In this document: piece by piece, positions 40,666 to 49,664 of the stretch | Position numbering within the stretch: the stretch's first letter is position 1 | Layout: every line of letters starts with the position of its first letter | From: Peptococcaceae bacterium BICA1-7 | GTDB taxonomy: Bacteria > Bacillota > Desulfotomaculia > Desulfotomaculales > Desulfocucumaceae | Length of the DNA stretch: 64,000 nt | Assembly: GCA_000802095.1 (NCBI GenBank) | Contig: JUEB01000023.1 | Location: forward strand, 1-64,000 | Reading direction: 5' to 3' | Made by a program: the position numbers and the translations under genes | The notes under the pieces: generated by a model | The model's database searches: none | What the model was told of the DNA's origin: nothing | What the model saw: only the letters and a program-made list of their open reading frames with translations

Positions 40666-43600
40666 CTATTCAAGCGCGTTGACTATCATAGTAACGGCTT
40701 CAGCCCTGGTGGCCTTACCCCCGGGCCGGAAGGTGTTGTCCTGGTATCCTTTGATGATCCCGTCTTTCACCGCCATAACTATTGAATCATAGGCCCAGGC
40801 TGATATTTCCTTATTATCGTCAAAGGCAAGCTCTCCTGTTGCTCGGCTTATCTTTGCCGCCTTCACTGTCATCACGGCCATCTGCTCCCTGGTCACCGGG
40901 TCGTCGGGGCCGAAGCTGTTTTGGTCATAGCCGCCGATTATGCCGCTGGACGCCGCCGTGGCAATGACCTCCCGGGCCCAGTGGCCGGCGATGTCGGCAA
41001 ACGTTTTTTCACCCTTTCCCTGCAGCTTGAAGGCCTTGACCAGCATGGCGGTGAACTCGGCCCTGGTGATGCCGGCATCGGGTTTGAAGGTACCGTCGGG
41101 GTAGCCGCTGACCGCTCCCATTTCAATCAGTTTTTCAATATTCTTTTCCGCCCAGTGGCCAGCAATGTCTGTAAGGGAAGTGGCCGGCTTTGGCTCCGGA
41201 AGAGGGGCGTCTTCTTTGGCCAGTACGGCAAACCGGGTGAAGTGGTCCACGATGACGGTGACGGTGTTGCCGGAAACAGTGCCGCCTATGTCCACCCACC
41301 GTCCTTCGTTCTCATCGTAGTAATACACCGCAGGGGTTTCACCCGGGGCCAGTTTGGCGGGGTCGAAGGTGAAGGTCAGGGTCACCGGTTTATCGAAGCT
41401 GTAGTGGTCCTGCCCGTTGACGGTAAACTGGTAGGCAGTCCCCACTACCATGAGGCCTGAAGGCGCGGACGGGGGCGTGTCCACCTTCTGCACCGCCACC
41501 TGTACACGGTTATTGCCCTGCAGGGCGTTGGCAGGTATATTCAGAGTCACATCGCTGCCAAGGCTCACCGAGCCACCCGCCGCCGGATTAACTGAGGCCG
41601 CTCCGCTGGTGCTGCTGACCGGCTGGTTAGTATGCGTTGGGCCGCCGCCCCCGCCGCCGGAGGAACCGCCGCCGTTGACGCCTGTAGCACTAAAGGTCGC
41701 GCTTATGATATGGCTGGCGGTCACATTGTTGAAGGTGAAGGAGGATATGTCTCCCTGGTTGACCCCGTCAACAGTGACCGACGCAATACGGTAGCCGTCG
41801 GCAGGTGTTATGGTAAAGGTCTTGCTTCCTCCCTCAGTAACGGATACCGCTCCACTGGGACTGATACTGCCGCCGCTGCCGGCCGACGCAGTAATGGTGT
41901 ATGTCGGCACCGCAGAAGCGGCGTTCACTGTTACGCTGAGAGTGACTGTCAGGTCGACATCATTCGTGTTTACCACACCGTTTGGCAAGGTTATTGTTCC
42001 GTCCACCGTGAAGGTCTGCTCGGTGGTGACGGACGGATCGTAGGAGCAACCATATACAGCCCATGTCACGCTTGCGCTGACGTTTCCGACGTCGGTGACC
42101 AGCGTTACGTTATAGGGCAGGCCCAGTGCAATGGCTGTTTTCGCCGTGCCGTTCGCTACGCCGGTGATATCATTCGGTGCGGTAATACTCACCAGGGTTT
42201 TATCTGTAGTGGTGGCCGCGAGGACTGTCACGCTGATAGCCACCTCCAATGAAACACTGTCCGGGTTAATCACACCGCCTGGCAGGGCCGCTGTTCCGTC
42301 CACTGTGAAGGTCTGCTCGGTAGTGAAGGACGGATCGTAAGAGCAGCCATACACATCCCATGTCACGCTTGACTGTACACTTCCGTCATCGGTAACCAGT
42401 GTTACCGTGGAGGGCAGGCCGAGCGCAACGGCAGTTTTTGCCTTACCGTTGGCCACGCCAGCGATGTCCGTGGGAGCAGTTACACTTACCAGGATTTTAC
42501 CTGTAGGAGCTGCCGCATCCACCGTCAGGGATATATTCTCCGGCGTACTGGCAAAATCGGTTTGGTTATCTCCCTTTATTTCCTCGTTGAACAGCCGCAG
42601 GGTATAGGTTCCTTCCGGCATATCCGCCGGAAGCGTGATGCTGGCGGCGCCGTCCGGCGTTGCCGATCCGCCGGTCAAATCCACAAGTTTGCCATAGTAT
42701 TTTATGGTGTTGTTGGCACCCGTAATAACGCAGGAAACATATTTGTCCGTTCCCGTCACCGCGCCTGTATAGCCTATTGAAAGCGCGGCCCCAGGCCTGA
42801 CGGTTTTGGGGTTTTTGTTGCTTACGCTCAGGTTGAGGTTGCCGGTGTCCGTATCCTTCATGGTAAATTTCATCGCGCCGGTGGGCTGTGAAAACACCGA
42901 CAGGGCGGAGCCTGCTACACCGGGCTTGCCGCCTGCGGCGGGAGATGTGAAGAAGACGGGTTGCAGATTCATCCTAAAAGCGGGACGAAGGGCGTGGTAG
43001 TTAAAGACGCGGTTGGACGGGCTATCCCAATCAATATTGCCAGTTGAGTCGACAGAAAACGCTGCATAGTCGATATTGGCCGGAGAACGCAGCCACCAGC
43101 CGTCCGTTCCGCTGAATACACGTAGGTTTGACGGAAGCTGCCCGTACTCATATTCACTCAGCGGCCAAAATTTGGCGTCGTCAACCTGATCTCCGGCAAT
43201 CTTGTCGGGATCGTAGGGGAGGTTTTCGTCAACAACGTTGCCGCTGCCGCCCGCCAGGGTACGTCCCTGAACCAAATCCTTTTCCCTCGCTTCGGGAAGT
43301 CCGTTAAACGCGGATTCCATCGCGGTTTTCAGATCAGATATGCTGTAAAAGTTGCTGTGCGGGGCGCTTGCGTCAAATCTCAAACTACCGCCAAAGCTCT
43401 GACCATTTTGTAACAGCAGCGTCATGGTGTTGGCGGCGCTGTAGACACCCTGCCCGTTACTCCCGATAACCGCCCATTGCTTGCCCCCAAAGCCGATGAT
43501 AGCGTTGAGAGGTATGGAAGATGTCGTGCCGCCCGTGGTGAATTTATGATTGTTGACTGTCCTCATCACATTGTTCGCCTGGTCCTTGAAGCCCGAGATG

Positions 43601-46269
43601 CTGACGGTGTACTCCGTATCGTTGTCAAGGCCGGTATAGTCGACAGTATAGGTTTTATCGCCATTGCTCCAGACGCCGCCGCTAAGGGCTATGGTGTCGC
43701 CCCCGCCGCTTAGCGACACTGCGCCGACGCCCGCCGAGGTATTCATCGGGTCGCTGAAGATGATCACCATTTGGCAGCTGGTGGACACATCAACCGCGCC
43801 ATTGGCGGGCGTTATGGCGGCCACGGCAGGCAGCGCATCCACCGTCAGGGCTATATCCTCCGGCGTACCGGCGAAGTCGGTGAAGTTATCACCATTGATT
43901 TCCTCGTTGAACAGCCGCAGGGTATAGGCTCCCGCCGGCAGGTCGGCGGGAAGCGTTATGTCCGCGACGCCGGCCGGTGACGCCGATCCGCCGGTCAGAT
44001 CCTTCAGCTTGCCGTAGTATTTTACACTGCCGTCCGCTCCCGCGAGCACACAGGAGACATATTTGTCCGTTCCTGTCACCGCGCCGGTATAGGCCACGGA
44101 AAATGTTTCGCCCGCCGAGACGGTGCGGGGGGTTTTGTCGCTGACGTCCAGATTGAGGACGGCGGGATTTGTATATTTCAGGGAAAATTTCATCGCGACT
44201 GCCGGCTGGGTGGCCGCCGACAGGGTGCTGCCGGCGGCGCCTGATTTGCCGCCTACGGCGGGAGATATAAAGAAAAAGGTCCCCGTATTCAAACGAAAAG
44301 CGGGACGTAGGCCGCGACTTGGGGAGGCGGGGGACACGTCAGTGCCTAGGTCATAGAGGATGGAATTTTTGACCATAGCCTCGGCAGAATCAGCATAGCC
44401 CGGAGAACGCAGCCACCAGCCGTCGGAGTCTCCGAACGCGCGGGCGTCTGACGGAAGCTGATTGTACTCATAGACGCTCAGCGGCCAAAATTTAGCTTCT
44501 TCAGCCGGGTCTCCGGCAATTTTGTTCGGGTCGTAGCTGCCTGTGCCCTGGTTGCCGCTGCCGCCCTCCAGGGTACGCCCCTGAATCAGATCCTTTTCCC
44601 TGCCCATAGGCGACCAGCCGCTGCTAAAGGCGTTGTCCATCGCGGCTTTCAGATCGGACGCGCCGTAAATGTTGCTCAATGGATCAAACGCATCAAACAC
44701 AGTTTTATCGCCAATACTCTGCCCGCTTTTCAGCAGCAAAGTCATCGTGTTTGGAGCACTGTACACTCCTTGCCCGTGGTTCCCGATGACCACCCATTGC
44801 TTGCCCCCAAAGCCGACAGTCGCGGCGAGAGGTATGGAAGCTGTGGAGCCGCCCGTGGTGAATGTGTTAGCGCTGTTTGCCGTCATCATGTTGCCTGTCA
44901 GGTCCTTGAAACCGGAGACACTGACGGTATATTGCGTATCAGTGTCAAGGCCGGAATAATTGACGGTATAGGTTTTATCGCTGTTGCTCCAGACGCCGCC
45001 GGTAAGGACTTTCGTGTCGCCCCCGCCGCTTAGCGACACGGAGCCCACCACTGCCGTATTTATTGGCTCGCTGAAGGTGATCACTATTTGGCCGTTGATA
45101 TCCTTACCCGCCGCGCCGTTCGCTGGTGTAATGGCAGAAACGGCGGGCGGCGCGTCCACCGTTAGAGATATATTCTCCGGCTGGCTGGCGAAGTCGGTTT
45201 GGTTATTCCCTTTTATTTCCTCGTTGAACAGCCGCAGGGTATAGGTCCCTTGCGGCATGTCCGCGGGAAGCGTTATGCCGGCGGTGCCGTCAGGCGCTGC
45301 CGAGCCGCCGGTCAAATCCACAAGCTTGCCGTAGTATTTAATACTGCCGTCCGCTCCCGCGATCACGCAGGAGACGTATTTGCCCGCACCCGTTACCGCG
45401 CCGGCATAGGACACGGAAAGCGTGTCTCCCGATTTGGCGGCGCGGGCGCTTTTGTCCGTCACGGTCAGGTTGAGGTTGGCGGTATTGGCATCCTTTACCG
45501 TCAGCTTGATCACGCCTGTCGGCGCTGCCGCGGACGACAGGGTGCCTGTGGCACCGGCTTTACCGCCTGCGGCGTCGGAGGTAAAGAGTACGTCCGCCGC
45601 ATTGAGCCGGAAAGCAGGGCGACAGGCCGCTTCGGTTCCCACATAGAAGCCCTCGGGCCAAACGCTGCCCGCCCCGGCGGCATACGCCTCGCAGGTATCC
45701 ATGCTGCCCGGCGTCCGCAGCCACCAGTAGGTACTGCTGAATTTGAGAACCTCGTTGTTCAGCTGATTGGCTTCAGCCACGCTCAGCGGCCAGAAATTTA
45801 CGTCGCTTAAGCTCGGACCGCCGATGCCGTCGGCATTATAGCCGGTCTGGCCATAGTTGGGGGTCCACCCCAAGCTGCGCGGCAGGACCAATCCCTTTTC
45901 CCTTGCATCGGAGATGGCGGTAAAGGCGTCGTTCATCTTTTCTTGCAGTGTGGAGCCGTTGTATTGGTTGTTGACTGTATTTTTGTGAAACTGCCCGTCA
46001 GCGCCCACGCTCTGCCCGTTTTTTAACAGCAGGGTCATGGTGTTTGCGGCGCTGTACACGCCGGTTCCGTTATACCCGATCACGTCCCACTGCTTGCCGC
46101 CAAAGCCAATGGCGGTAAAAGGGGGAGCGCTGCTGCTCAGTCCGCTCTTTACCGTCCCAAGCCCTGACTTGATATTTACCGCTCCCTGTGCCTGCATTGG
46201 CATGCCAGCGAAGGTCAGCGCCACGGCGAGCACCAGGGATAAAAGTCTATGCGCCGGCTTTTTTTTCAT
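40666..46269 (-). CDS. giant SLH surface protein with three DUF6273 domains and Ig-like repeats
   Basis: ATG at 46269 has GGAGG 7 bases upstream; the frame open to 46479 is ignored. About 1867 residues. After a signal peptide (HRLLSLVLAVALTFAGMPMQA) come three copies of a DUF6273-type domain (FGGKQW-VIG, GVYSAANTMTLLL, a WWLRSPG-like motif, RPAFRLN). Each is followed by a short Ig-like domain (TYTLRLFNEEI) and, between copies, an SbsA-type Ig (AITPANGA...FSEPIN). Two Big_4-like repeats (TAPNDITGVANGTAKTAI) come next, then a ZU5-like domain (GGSVSLGSDVTLNIPANALQG) and three SLH domains (HWAEKNIEKLIEMGAVSGY and two more). A dedicated promoter lies upstream. Function is probably adhesion or wall architecture. 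Confidence 0.88.
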   Translation of the reverse strand: MKKKPAHRLLSLVLAVALTFAGMPMQAQGAVNIKSGLGTVKSGLSSSAPPFTAIGFGGKQWDVIGYNGTGVYSAANTMTLLLKNGQSVGADGQFHKNTVNNQYNGSTLQEKMNDAFTAISDAREKGLVLPRSLGWTPNYGQTGYNADGIGGPSLSDVNFWPLSVAEANQLNNEVLKFSSTYWWLRTPGSMDTCEAYAAGAGSVWPEGFYVGTEAACRPAFRLNAADVLFTSDAAGGKAGATGTLSSAAAPTGVIKLTVKDANTANLNLTVTDKSARAAKSGDTLSVSYAGAVTGAGKYVSCVIAGADGSIKYYGKLVDLTGGSAAPDGTAGITLPADMPQGTYTLRLFNEEIKGNNQTDFASQPENISLTVDAPPAVSAITPANGAAGKDINGQIVITFSEPINTAVVGSVSLSGGGDTKVLTGGVWSNSDKTYTVNYSGLDTDTQYTVSVSGFKDLTGNMMTANSANTFTTGGSTASIPLAATVGFGGKQWVVIGNHGQGVYSAPNTMTLLLKSGQSIGDKTVFDAFDPLSNIYGASDLKAAMDNAFSSGWSPMGREKDLIQGRTLEGGSGNQGTGSYDPNKIAGDPAEEAKFWPLSVYEYNQLPSDARAFGDSDGWWLRSPGYADSAEAMVKNSILYDLGTDVSPASPSRGLRPAFRLNTGTFFFISPAVGGKSGAAGSTLSAATQPAVAMKFSLKYTNPAVLNLDVSDKTPRTVSAGETFSVAYTGAVTGTDKYVSCVLAGADGSVKYYGKLKDLTGGSASPAGVADITLPADLPAGAYTLRLFNEEINGDNFTDFAGTPEDIALTVDALPAVAAITPANGAVDVSTSCQMVIIFSDPMNTSAGVGAVSLSGGGDTIALSGGVWSNGDKTYTVDYTGLDNDTEYTVSISGFKDQANNVMRTVNNHKFTTGGTTSSIPLNAIIGFGGKQWAVIGSNGQGVYSAANTMTLLLQNGQSFGGSLRFDASAPHSNFYSISDLKTAMESAFNGLPEAREKDLVQGRTLAGGSGNVVDENLPYDPDKIAGDQVDDAKFWPLSEYEYGQLPSNLRVFSGTDGWWLRSPANIDYAAFSVDSTGNIDWDSPSNRVFNYHALRPAFRMNLQPVFFTSPAAGGKPGVAGSALSVFSQPTGAMKFTMKDTDTGNLNLSVSNKNPKTVRPGAALSIGYTGAVTGTDKYVSCVITGANNTIKYYGKLVDLTGGSATPDGAASITLPADMPEGTYTLRLFNEEIKGDNQTDFASTPENISLTVDAAAPTGKILVSVTAPTDIAGVANGKAKTAVALGLPSTVTLVTDDGSVQSSVTWDVYGCSYDPSFTTEQTFTVDGTAALPGGVINPDSVSLEVAISVTVLAATTTDKTLVSITAPNDITGVANGTAKTAIALGLPYNVTLVTDVGNVSASVTWAVYGCSYDPSVTTEQTFTVDGTITLPNGVVNTNDVDLTVTLSVTVNAASAVPTYTITASAGSGGSISPSGAVSVTEGGSKTFTITPADGYRIASVTVDGVNQGDISSFTFNNVTASHIISATFSATGVNGGGSSGGGGGGPTHTNQPVSSTSGAASVNPAAGGSVSLGSDVTLNIPANALQGNNRVQVAVQKVDTPPSAPSGLMVVGTAYQFTVNGQDHYSFDKPVTLTFTFDPAKLAPGETPAVYYYDENEGRWVDIGGTVSGNTVTVIVDHFTRFAVLAKEDAPLPEPKPATSLTDIAGHWAEKNIEKLIEMGAVSGYPDGTFKPDAGITRAEFTAMLVKAFKLQGKGEKTFADIAGHWAREVIATAASSGIIGGYDQNSFGPDDPVTREQMAVMTVKAAKISRATGELAFDDNKEISAWAYDSIVMAVKDGIIKGYQDNTFRPGGKATRAEAVTMIVNALE

Positions 46270-46370
46270 GTCCATTCCTCCTCTATTCTGCGTAAAATAG
46301 CGTTTTGCCGTACAGCTTTGCCCGCTTATCACACATTTAACTGTCGATAAGCAATCCATTTTTGCATAAA

Positions 46371-46414
46371 ATAGTAGCATAAATGGGATTTTTGCGCATC
46401 GTACCAAAGTACGA
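46371..46414 (-). promoter_or_regulatory. promoter with palindromic box, DUF6273/SLH gene
   Basis: A palindrome TCGTACCAAAGTACGA (46399-46414) lies exactly 17 bases upstream, on the minus strand, of TATGCTACTAT (46381-46371), which looks like a -10 region. The same two blocks with the same spacing precede the LRR/SLH gene. The palindrome would sit at the -35 position, as expected for a LuxR-type activator. Confidence 0.65.
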
Positions 46415-46525
46415 CAAAAAAGCAAAACAGCGGCTATTTCCCTTGTTGAAAGAGCTGAATTATCCTTTAAATACCGCACTAATTCATCCCTTGCGCTTTT
46501 ATTACGCCATGCTGGGCGTACGATA

Positions 46526-46566
46526 AATAAGAACCCCTCAACAATAACTTATGAGGGGTTCTTATT
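46526..46566 (-). terminator. terminator of the LRR/SLH gene
   Basis: AATAAGAACCCCTCA and TGAGGGGTTCTTATT form a perfect 15-bp stem with an 11-nt loop, 12 bases past the stop codon. Its arms resemble those of the terminator at 40610, showing recent common origin. Confidence 0.9.
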
Positions 46567-46577
46567 ATAAACCAGAT

Positions 46578-49484
46578 TTAGTTAAGGGCCTTTGCTATCA
46601 TGGTAACGGCCTCGGCCCTGGCGGCCTCACCTCCGGGCCGGAAGGTATTATCGGAATAACCCGTTATAATCCCTGCCTTTACCGCTGTATTCACAGACTC
46701 CCGGGCCCATGACGATATTTTTTCCCTGTCGGTGAAGGCAAGCTCTCCGGAGGCCGGGCTGAGCTTTGCCGCCTTCACTGTCATCACGGCCATCTGCTCC
46801 CTGGTCACCGGGTCGGCGGGACCGAAGGTGTTCTGGTCATAGCCGCCGATTATTCCATTGGACGCCGCCGTGACAATGACCTCCCGGGCCCAGTGGCCGG
46901 CAGTGTCGGCAAATACCCTGTCACCCTTCCCCTGCAGCTTGAAGGCCTTTACCAGCATGGCGGTGAACTCGGCCCTGGTGATGCTGCCGTCCGGCCTGAA
47001 GGTGCCGTCCGGATAACCGCTGACGGCTCCCATTTCAATCAGTTTTTCTATGTTCTTCTCCGCCCAGTGGCCGGACAGGTCGGTGAGCACAACCGCAGTT
47101 TTCTGTTCCGGCGGCTGCGCCGGCTGGCCGGCCGCCTTTGCCGCCAGCACTGCAAAATGAGTGAAGTGGTCCACGGTGACGGTGATGGTGCTGCCGGAAA
47201 CCGTGCCGCCCAGGTTCACCCAACGTCCCTCTTCCTCGTCGTAGTAGTGGACCGCCGGTGTTTCACCCGGGGCCAGCGTGGATGGGTCGAAGGTGAAGGT
47301 CAGGGTCACCGGTTTATCGAAGCTGTAATGGTCCTGGCCGTTGACGGTAAACTGGTAGGCACTCCCCACTACCATGAAGCCCGAAGGAGCGGACGGGGGA
47401 GTGTCCACCTTTTGCACTGCCACCTGTACACTGTTATTTCCCTGCAGGGCGTTGGCCGGTATATTCAGGGTCACATCGCTGCCAAGGCTCACCGAGCCTC
47501 CCGCCGCCGGGGCAACCGCAGCCGATCCGTTATTGCTGCTGACCGGCTGGGCAGTATTTTGGGGACCGCCGCCACCTCCACCGCCGCTATACGTCCATTT
47601 AGCGTAGATGGTCATTGCGGCGTTTACAGGCGTCGCGGAGGTAAACTGTGTACCTGCGCCGTTTGCACCTGTATACCAGCCGCCGAAGGTATAGCTGCTT
47701 CTCGCAGGATCAGCCGGCCAATTGGCGCTTCCGATGCTTGCTCCCGCATTAACGGTTTTGGTTGTATATACTGTGCCATTATTGTTAAAGGTGACGATAT
47801 AGGTGGTCACAGGCGCTGCCGGGTTGATGACGATACTCAGAGCTTGGGTGTCGTTACCTGAGGCGTTTGTCGCCGTGACACTGAAGTTGAACGTTCCCGA
47901 CACAGAGGGCGTGCCGGAAAGGTCGCCGTCGCTCTCGAGGTCAATACCGTCCGGCAGGCTGCCGCCGGAAAGAATCCATGTGATGGGGGTGTCGCCATCA
48001 GCATGGATCGTCTGGATATACTCCGTATTAACCGTACCGTCCGGCAGGGTGGTTGTGGTAATGGCGGGTGAGCTATAGGCTACAATATTTATGGTATCGT
48101 CACCGCTATATGTATACGCATTCCAGGTTGAGTTGCCTTGAGGATAATAGAGAGTGAAGCCTGGACCGTTAATATCAAAAACGTTGCTCCCAAAGGTACC
48201 AGGTTTGTCACCTAAAAACAATGCGCTATCCCTATAACAATAAGAGAACGCACTGTCTCCAATAGTTTGCACATTGTTTCCAAGTATTAGTCTGCCTGTA
48301 AGGCCGGAGCACCAGCAAAACGCACTGCTGCCGATGGTTTGAACGCTGTCGGGGATGGTAAGGCTGCCTGTAAAACCAGAACATTCATAAAACGCATTTT
48401 CGCCGATAAAGGTAACATTGCCGGGGATAATCAGTTCTCCGGAAAGCAGGGAACAGGCACTAAAGGCATTGGCGCCGATGGTTTGGACGCTGTCTCCAAG
48501 GGTCAGGCGGCCATTGAAGTGGTTGCACAAGGCAAAGGCCGAGTTGCCTATGGATGTGACGCTGTTCGGGATTGTCAGGTCCCCTGTAAAGCCGCTGCAG
48601 CCGCAAAAGGCTCCGTATCCTATGGTTTGAACGCCGTTCGGGATAGCCAGGCCGCCTGTGAAGCCACACATATAAAAGGCATTATTACCTATGGTTTCGA
48701 CGCTGTCTCCGATGGTCAGGCCACCCAGAAAGTTGCTGCATTCACCAAACGCATAGTCGCCAATGGATGTGACGCTGTCCGGGATAATCAGGTCGCCTGT
48801 AAAGCCGCCGCAGTTGGTAAAGGCCGCATCACCTATGGTTTGGACGCTGTTTCCTATGGTCAGGCCGCCATTAAAGCCGCTGCAGTAACTAAATGCAGAA
48901 TCGCCTATGGATGTGACGCTGTCCGGAATGTTCAGAGAGCCTGTAAAGCCCGTGCAGTAACTAAATGCAGCCAAGCCTATGGATGTGACGCCGTCCGGGA
49001 TAGTCAGGCCGCCTGTAAAGCCGCTGCAGCCCATAAACGCAGCGTCGCCAATGGTTACAACGCCGTCCGGGATAGTCAGGCCGCCTATAAAGCTGCAGTC
49101 ATAAAAGGCACAGCCGCCGATGGAGGTAACAGTATCCGGGATGGACAGGCCGCCCGTAAAGCCGCTGCATTCATTAAAGGCATAGTGGCCGATGGATGTG
49201 ACGGTGTATGCAATATCCGCATTATACACCACTTGGGGAATGGTGAGGCTGCCCGAACCTGTGCCGCTGATGGCCGGATTATTCCACTCACCTATGCCCA
49301 CCTGCACGGTGCCAGTGTTTGTTTCACTGTCCTCGGTCAGCACTAAGTAGGTCAGTGTGTGCCCCTCCGTTGTGAAGGCCGTAAAAATTTCCCCTTCGTA
49401 AGCCCATGCCGTGGTTGCGGGCATCACATTCAACAGCAGCAGGATAGCTGATATAATTGCGATTACTTGGTTTTTTAACCTCAT
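46578..49484 (-). CDS. SLH surface protein with BspA-type leucine-rich repeats
   Basis: The 968-residue protein starts at ATG after GGGAGG. A signal peptide (VIAIISAILLLLNVMPATTA) is followed by about 14 regular 23-24-residue LRR_5 repeats (GFTGSLTIPDSVTSIGDSAF type) in which IPDSVTSIG and IGDSVQTIG units alternate. A putative Ig domain (ITTTTLPDGTVNTEYIQTI), an InlB-type B repeat (YIVTFNNNGTVYTTKTV), a ZU5-like domain almost identical to that of the neighbouring gene, and three SLH domains complete it. BspA-type repeats bind host or matrix proteins in other bacteria. It lies directly downstream of a MalT-type regulator and carries the same promoter box as the DUF6273/SLH gene. Confidence 0.9.
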   Translation of the reverse strand: MRLKNQVIAIISAILLLLNVMPATTAWAYEGEIFTAFTTEGHTLTYLVLTEDSETNTGTVQVGIGEWNNPAISGTGSGSLTIPQVVYNADIAYTVTSIGHYAFNECSGFTGGLSIPDTVTSIGGCAFYDCSFIGGLTIPDGVVTIGDAAFMGCSGFTGGLTIPDGVTSIGLAAFSYCTGFTGSLNIPDSVTSIGDSAFSYCSGFNGGLTIGNSVQTIGDAAFTNCGGFTGDLIIPDSVTSIGDYAFGECSNFLGGLTIGDSVETIGNNAFYMCGFTGGLAIPNGVQTIGYGAFCGCSGFTGDLTIPNSVTSIGNSAFALCNHFNGRLTLGDSVQTIGANAFSACSLLSGELIIPGNVTFIGENAFYECSGFTGSLTIPDSVQTIGSSAFCWCSGLTGRLILGNNVQTIGDSAFSYCYRDSALFLGDKPGTFGSNVFDINGPGFTLYYPQGNSTWNAYTYSGDDTINIVAYSSPAITTTTLPDGTVNTEYIQTIHADGDTPITWILSGGSLPDGIDLESDGDLSGTPSVSGTFNFSVTATNASGNDTQALSIVINPAAPVTTYIVTFNNNGTVYTTKTVNAGASIGSANWPADPARSSYTFGGWYTGANGAGTQFTSATPVNAAMTIYAKWTYSGGGGGGGPQNTAQPVSSNNGSAAVAPAAGGSVSLGSDVTLNIPANALQGNNSVQVAVQKVDTPPSAPSGFMVVGSAYQFTVNGQDHYSFDKPVTLTFTFDPSTLAPGETPAVHYYDEEEGRWVNLGGTVSGSTITVTVDHFTHFAVLAAKAAGQPAQPPEQKTAVVLTDLSGHWAEKNIEKLIEMGAVSGYPDGTFRPDGSITRAEFTAMLVKAFKLQGKGDRVFADTAGHWAREVIVTAASNGIIGGYDQNTFGPADPVTREQMAVMTVKAAKLSPASGELAFTDREKISSWARESVNTAVKAGIITGYSDNTFRPGGEAARAEAVTMIAKALN

Positions 49485-49553
49485 TGTTTATTACCTCCCA
49501 TATTATTCAGTCTTCAATGTTAACGGCATATTCATTAGATCCTAAATATATTT

Positions 49554-49597
49554 ATGGTAGCATAGAACAGGAAACCACACATCGTACCAAAGTACGT
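49554..49597 (-). promoter_or_regulatory. promoter with palindromic box, LRR/SLH gene
   Basis: TCGTACCAAAGTACGT (49582-49597) lies 17 bases upstream of TATGCTACCAT (49564-49554) on the minus strand. This repeats the layout at 46371-46414 in box, spacing and -10-like block, although the sequence between differs. The start codon is 70 bases further on. Confidence 0.65.
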
Positions 49598-49632
49598 CAA
49601 AAAAAGACACGTGTAGGTTGTACACGTGTCTT
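49597..49632 (-). terminator. terminator of the first MalT-type regulator gene
   Basis: GACACGTGTA and TACACGTGTC form a 10-bp stem with a 5-nt loop, and the minus strand continues TTTTTTTGACG. The T-run abuts the palindromic box of the next promoter, so regulator and target units are separated by only a few bases. Confidence 0.85.
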
Positions 49633-49664
49633 CACCGTGGTGGTCGGCTGGAATGCCTGTCAGA

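Noticed and set aside
48240-49200. Regular direct repeats that could be mistaken for a CRISPR array
   Set aside because: Units are in frame, about 69-72 bases, imperfect and coding (LRR_5). There are no unique spacers of constant size between identical repeats.
48339-49346. A plus-strand open frame of 335 codons antisense to the LRR array, with apparent repeats
   Set aside because: The repeats simply mirror the LRR units; there is no start signal and the composition is artefactual.
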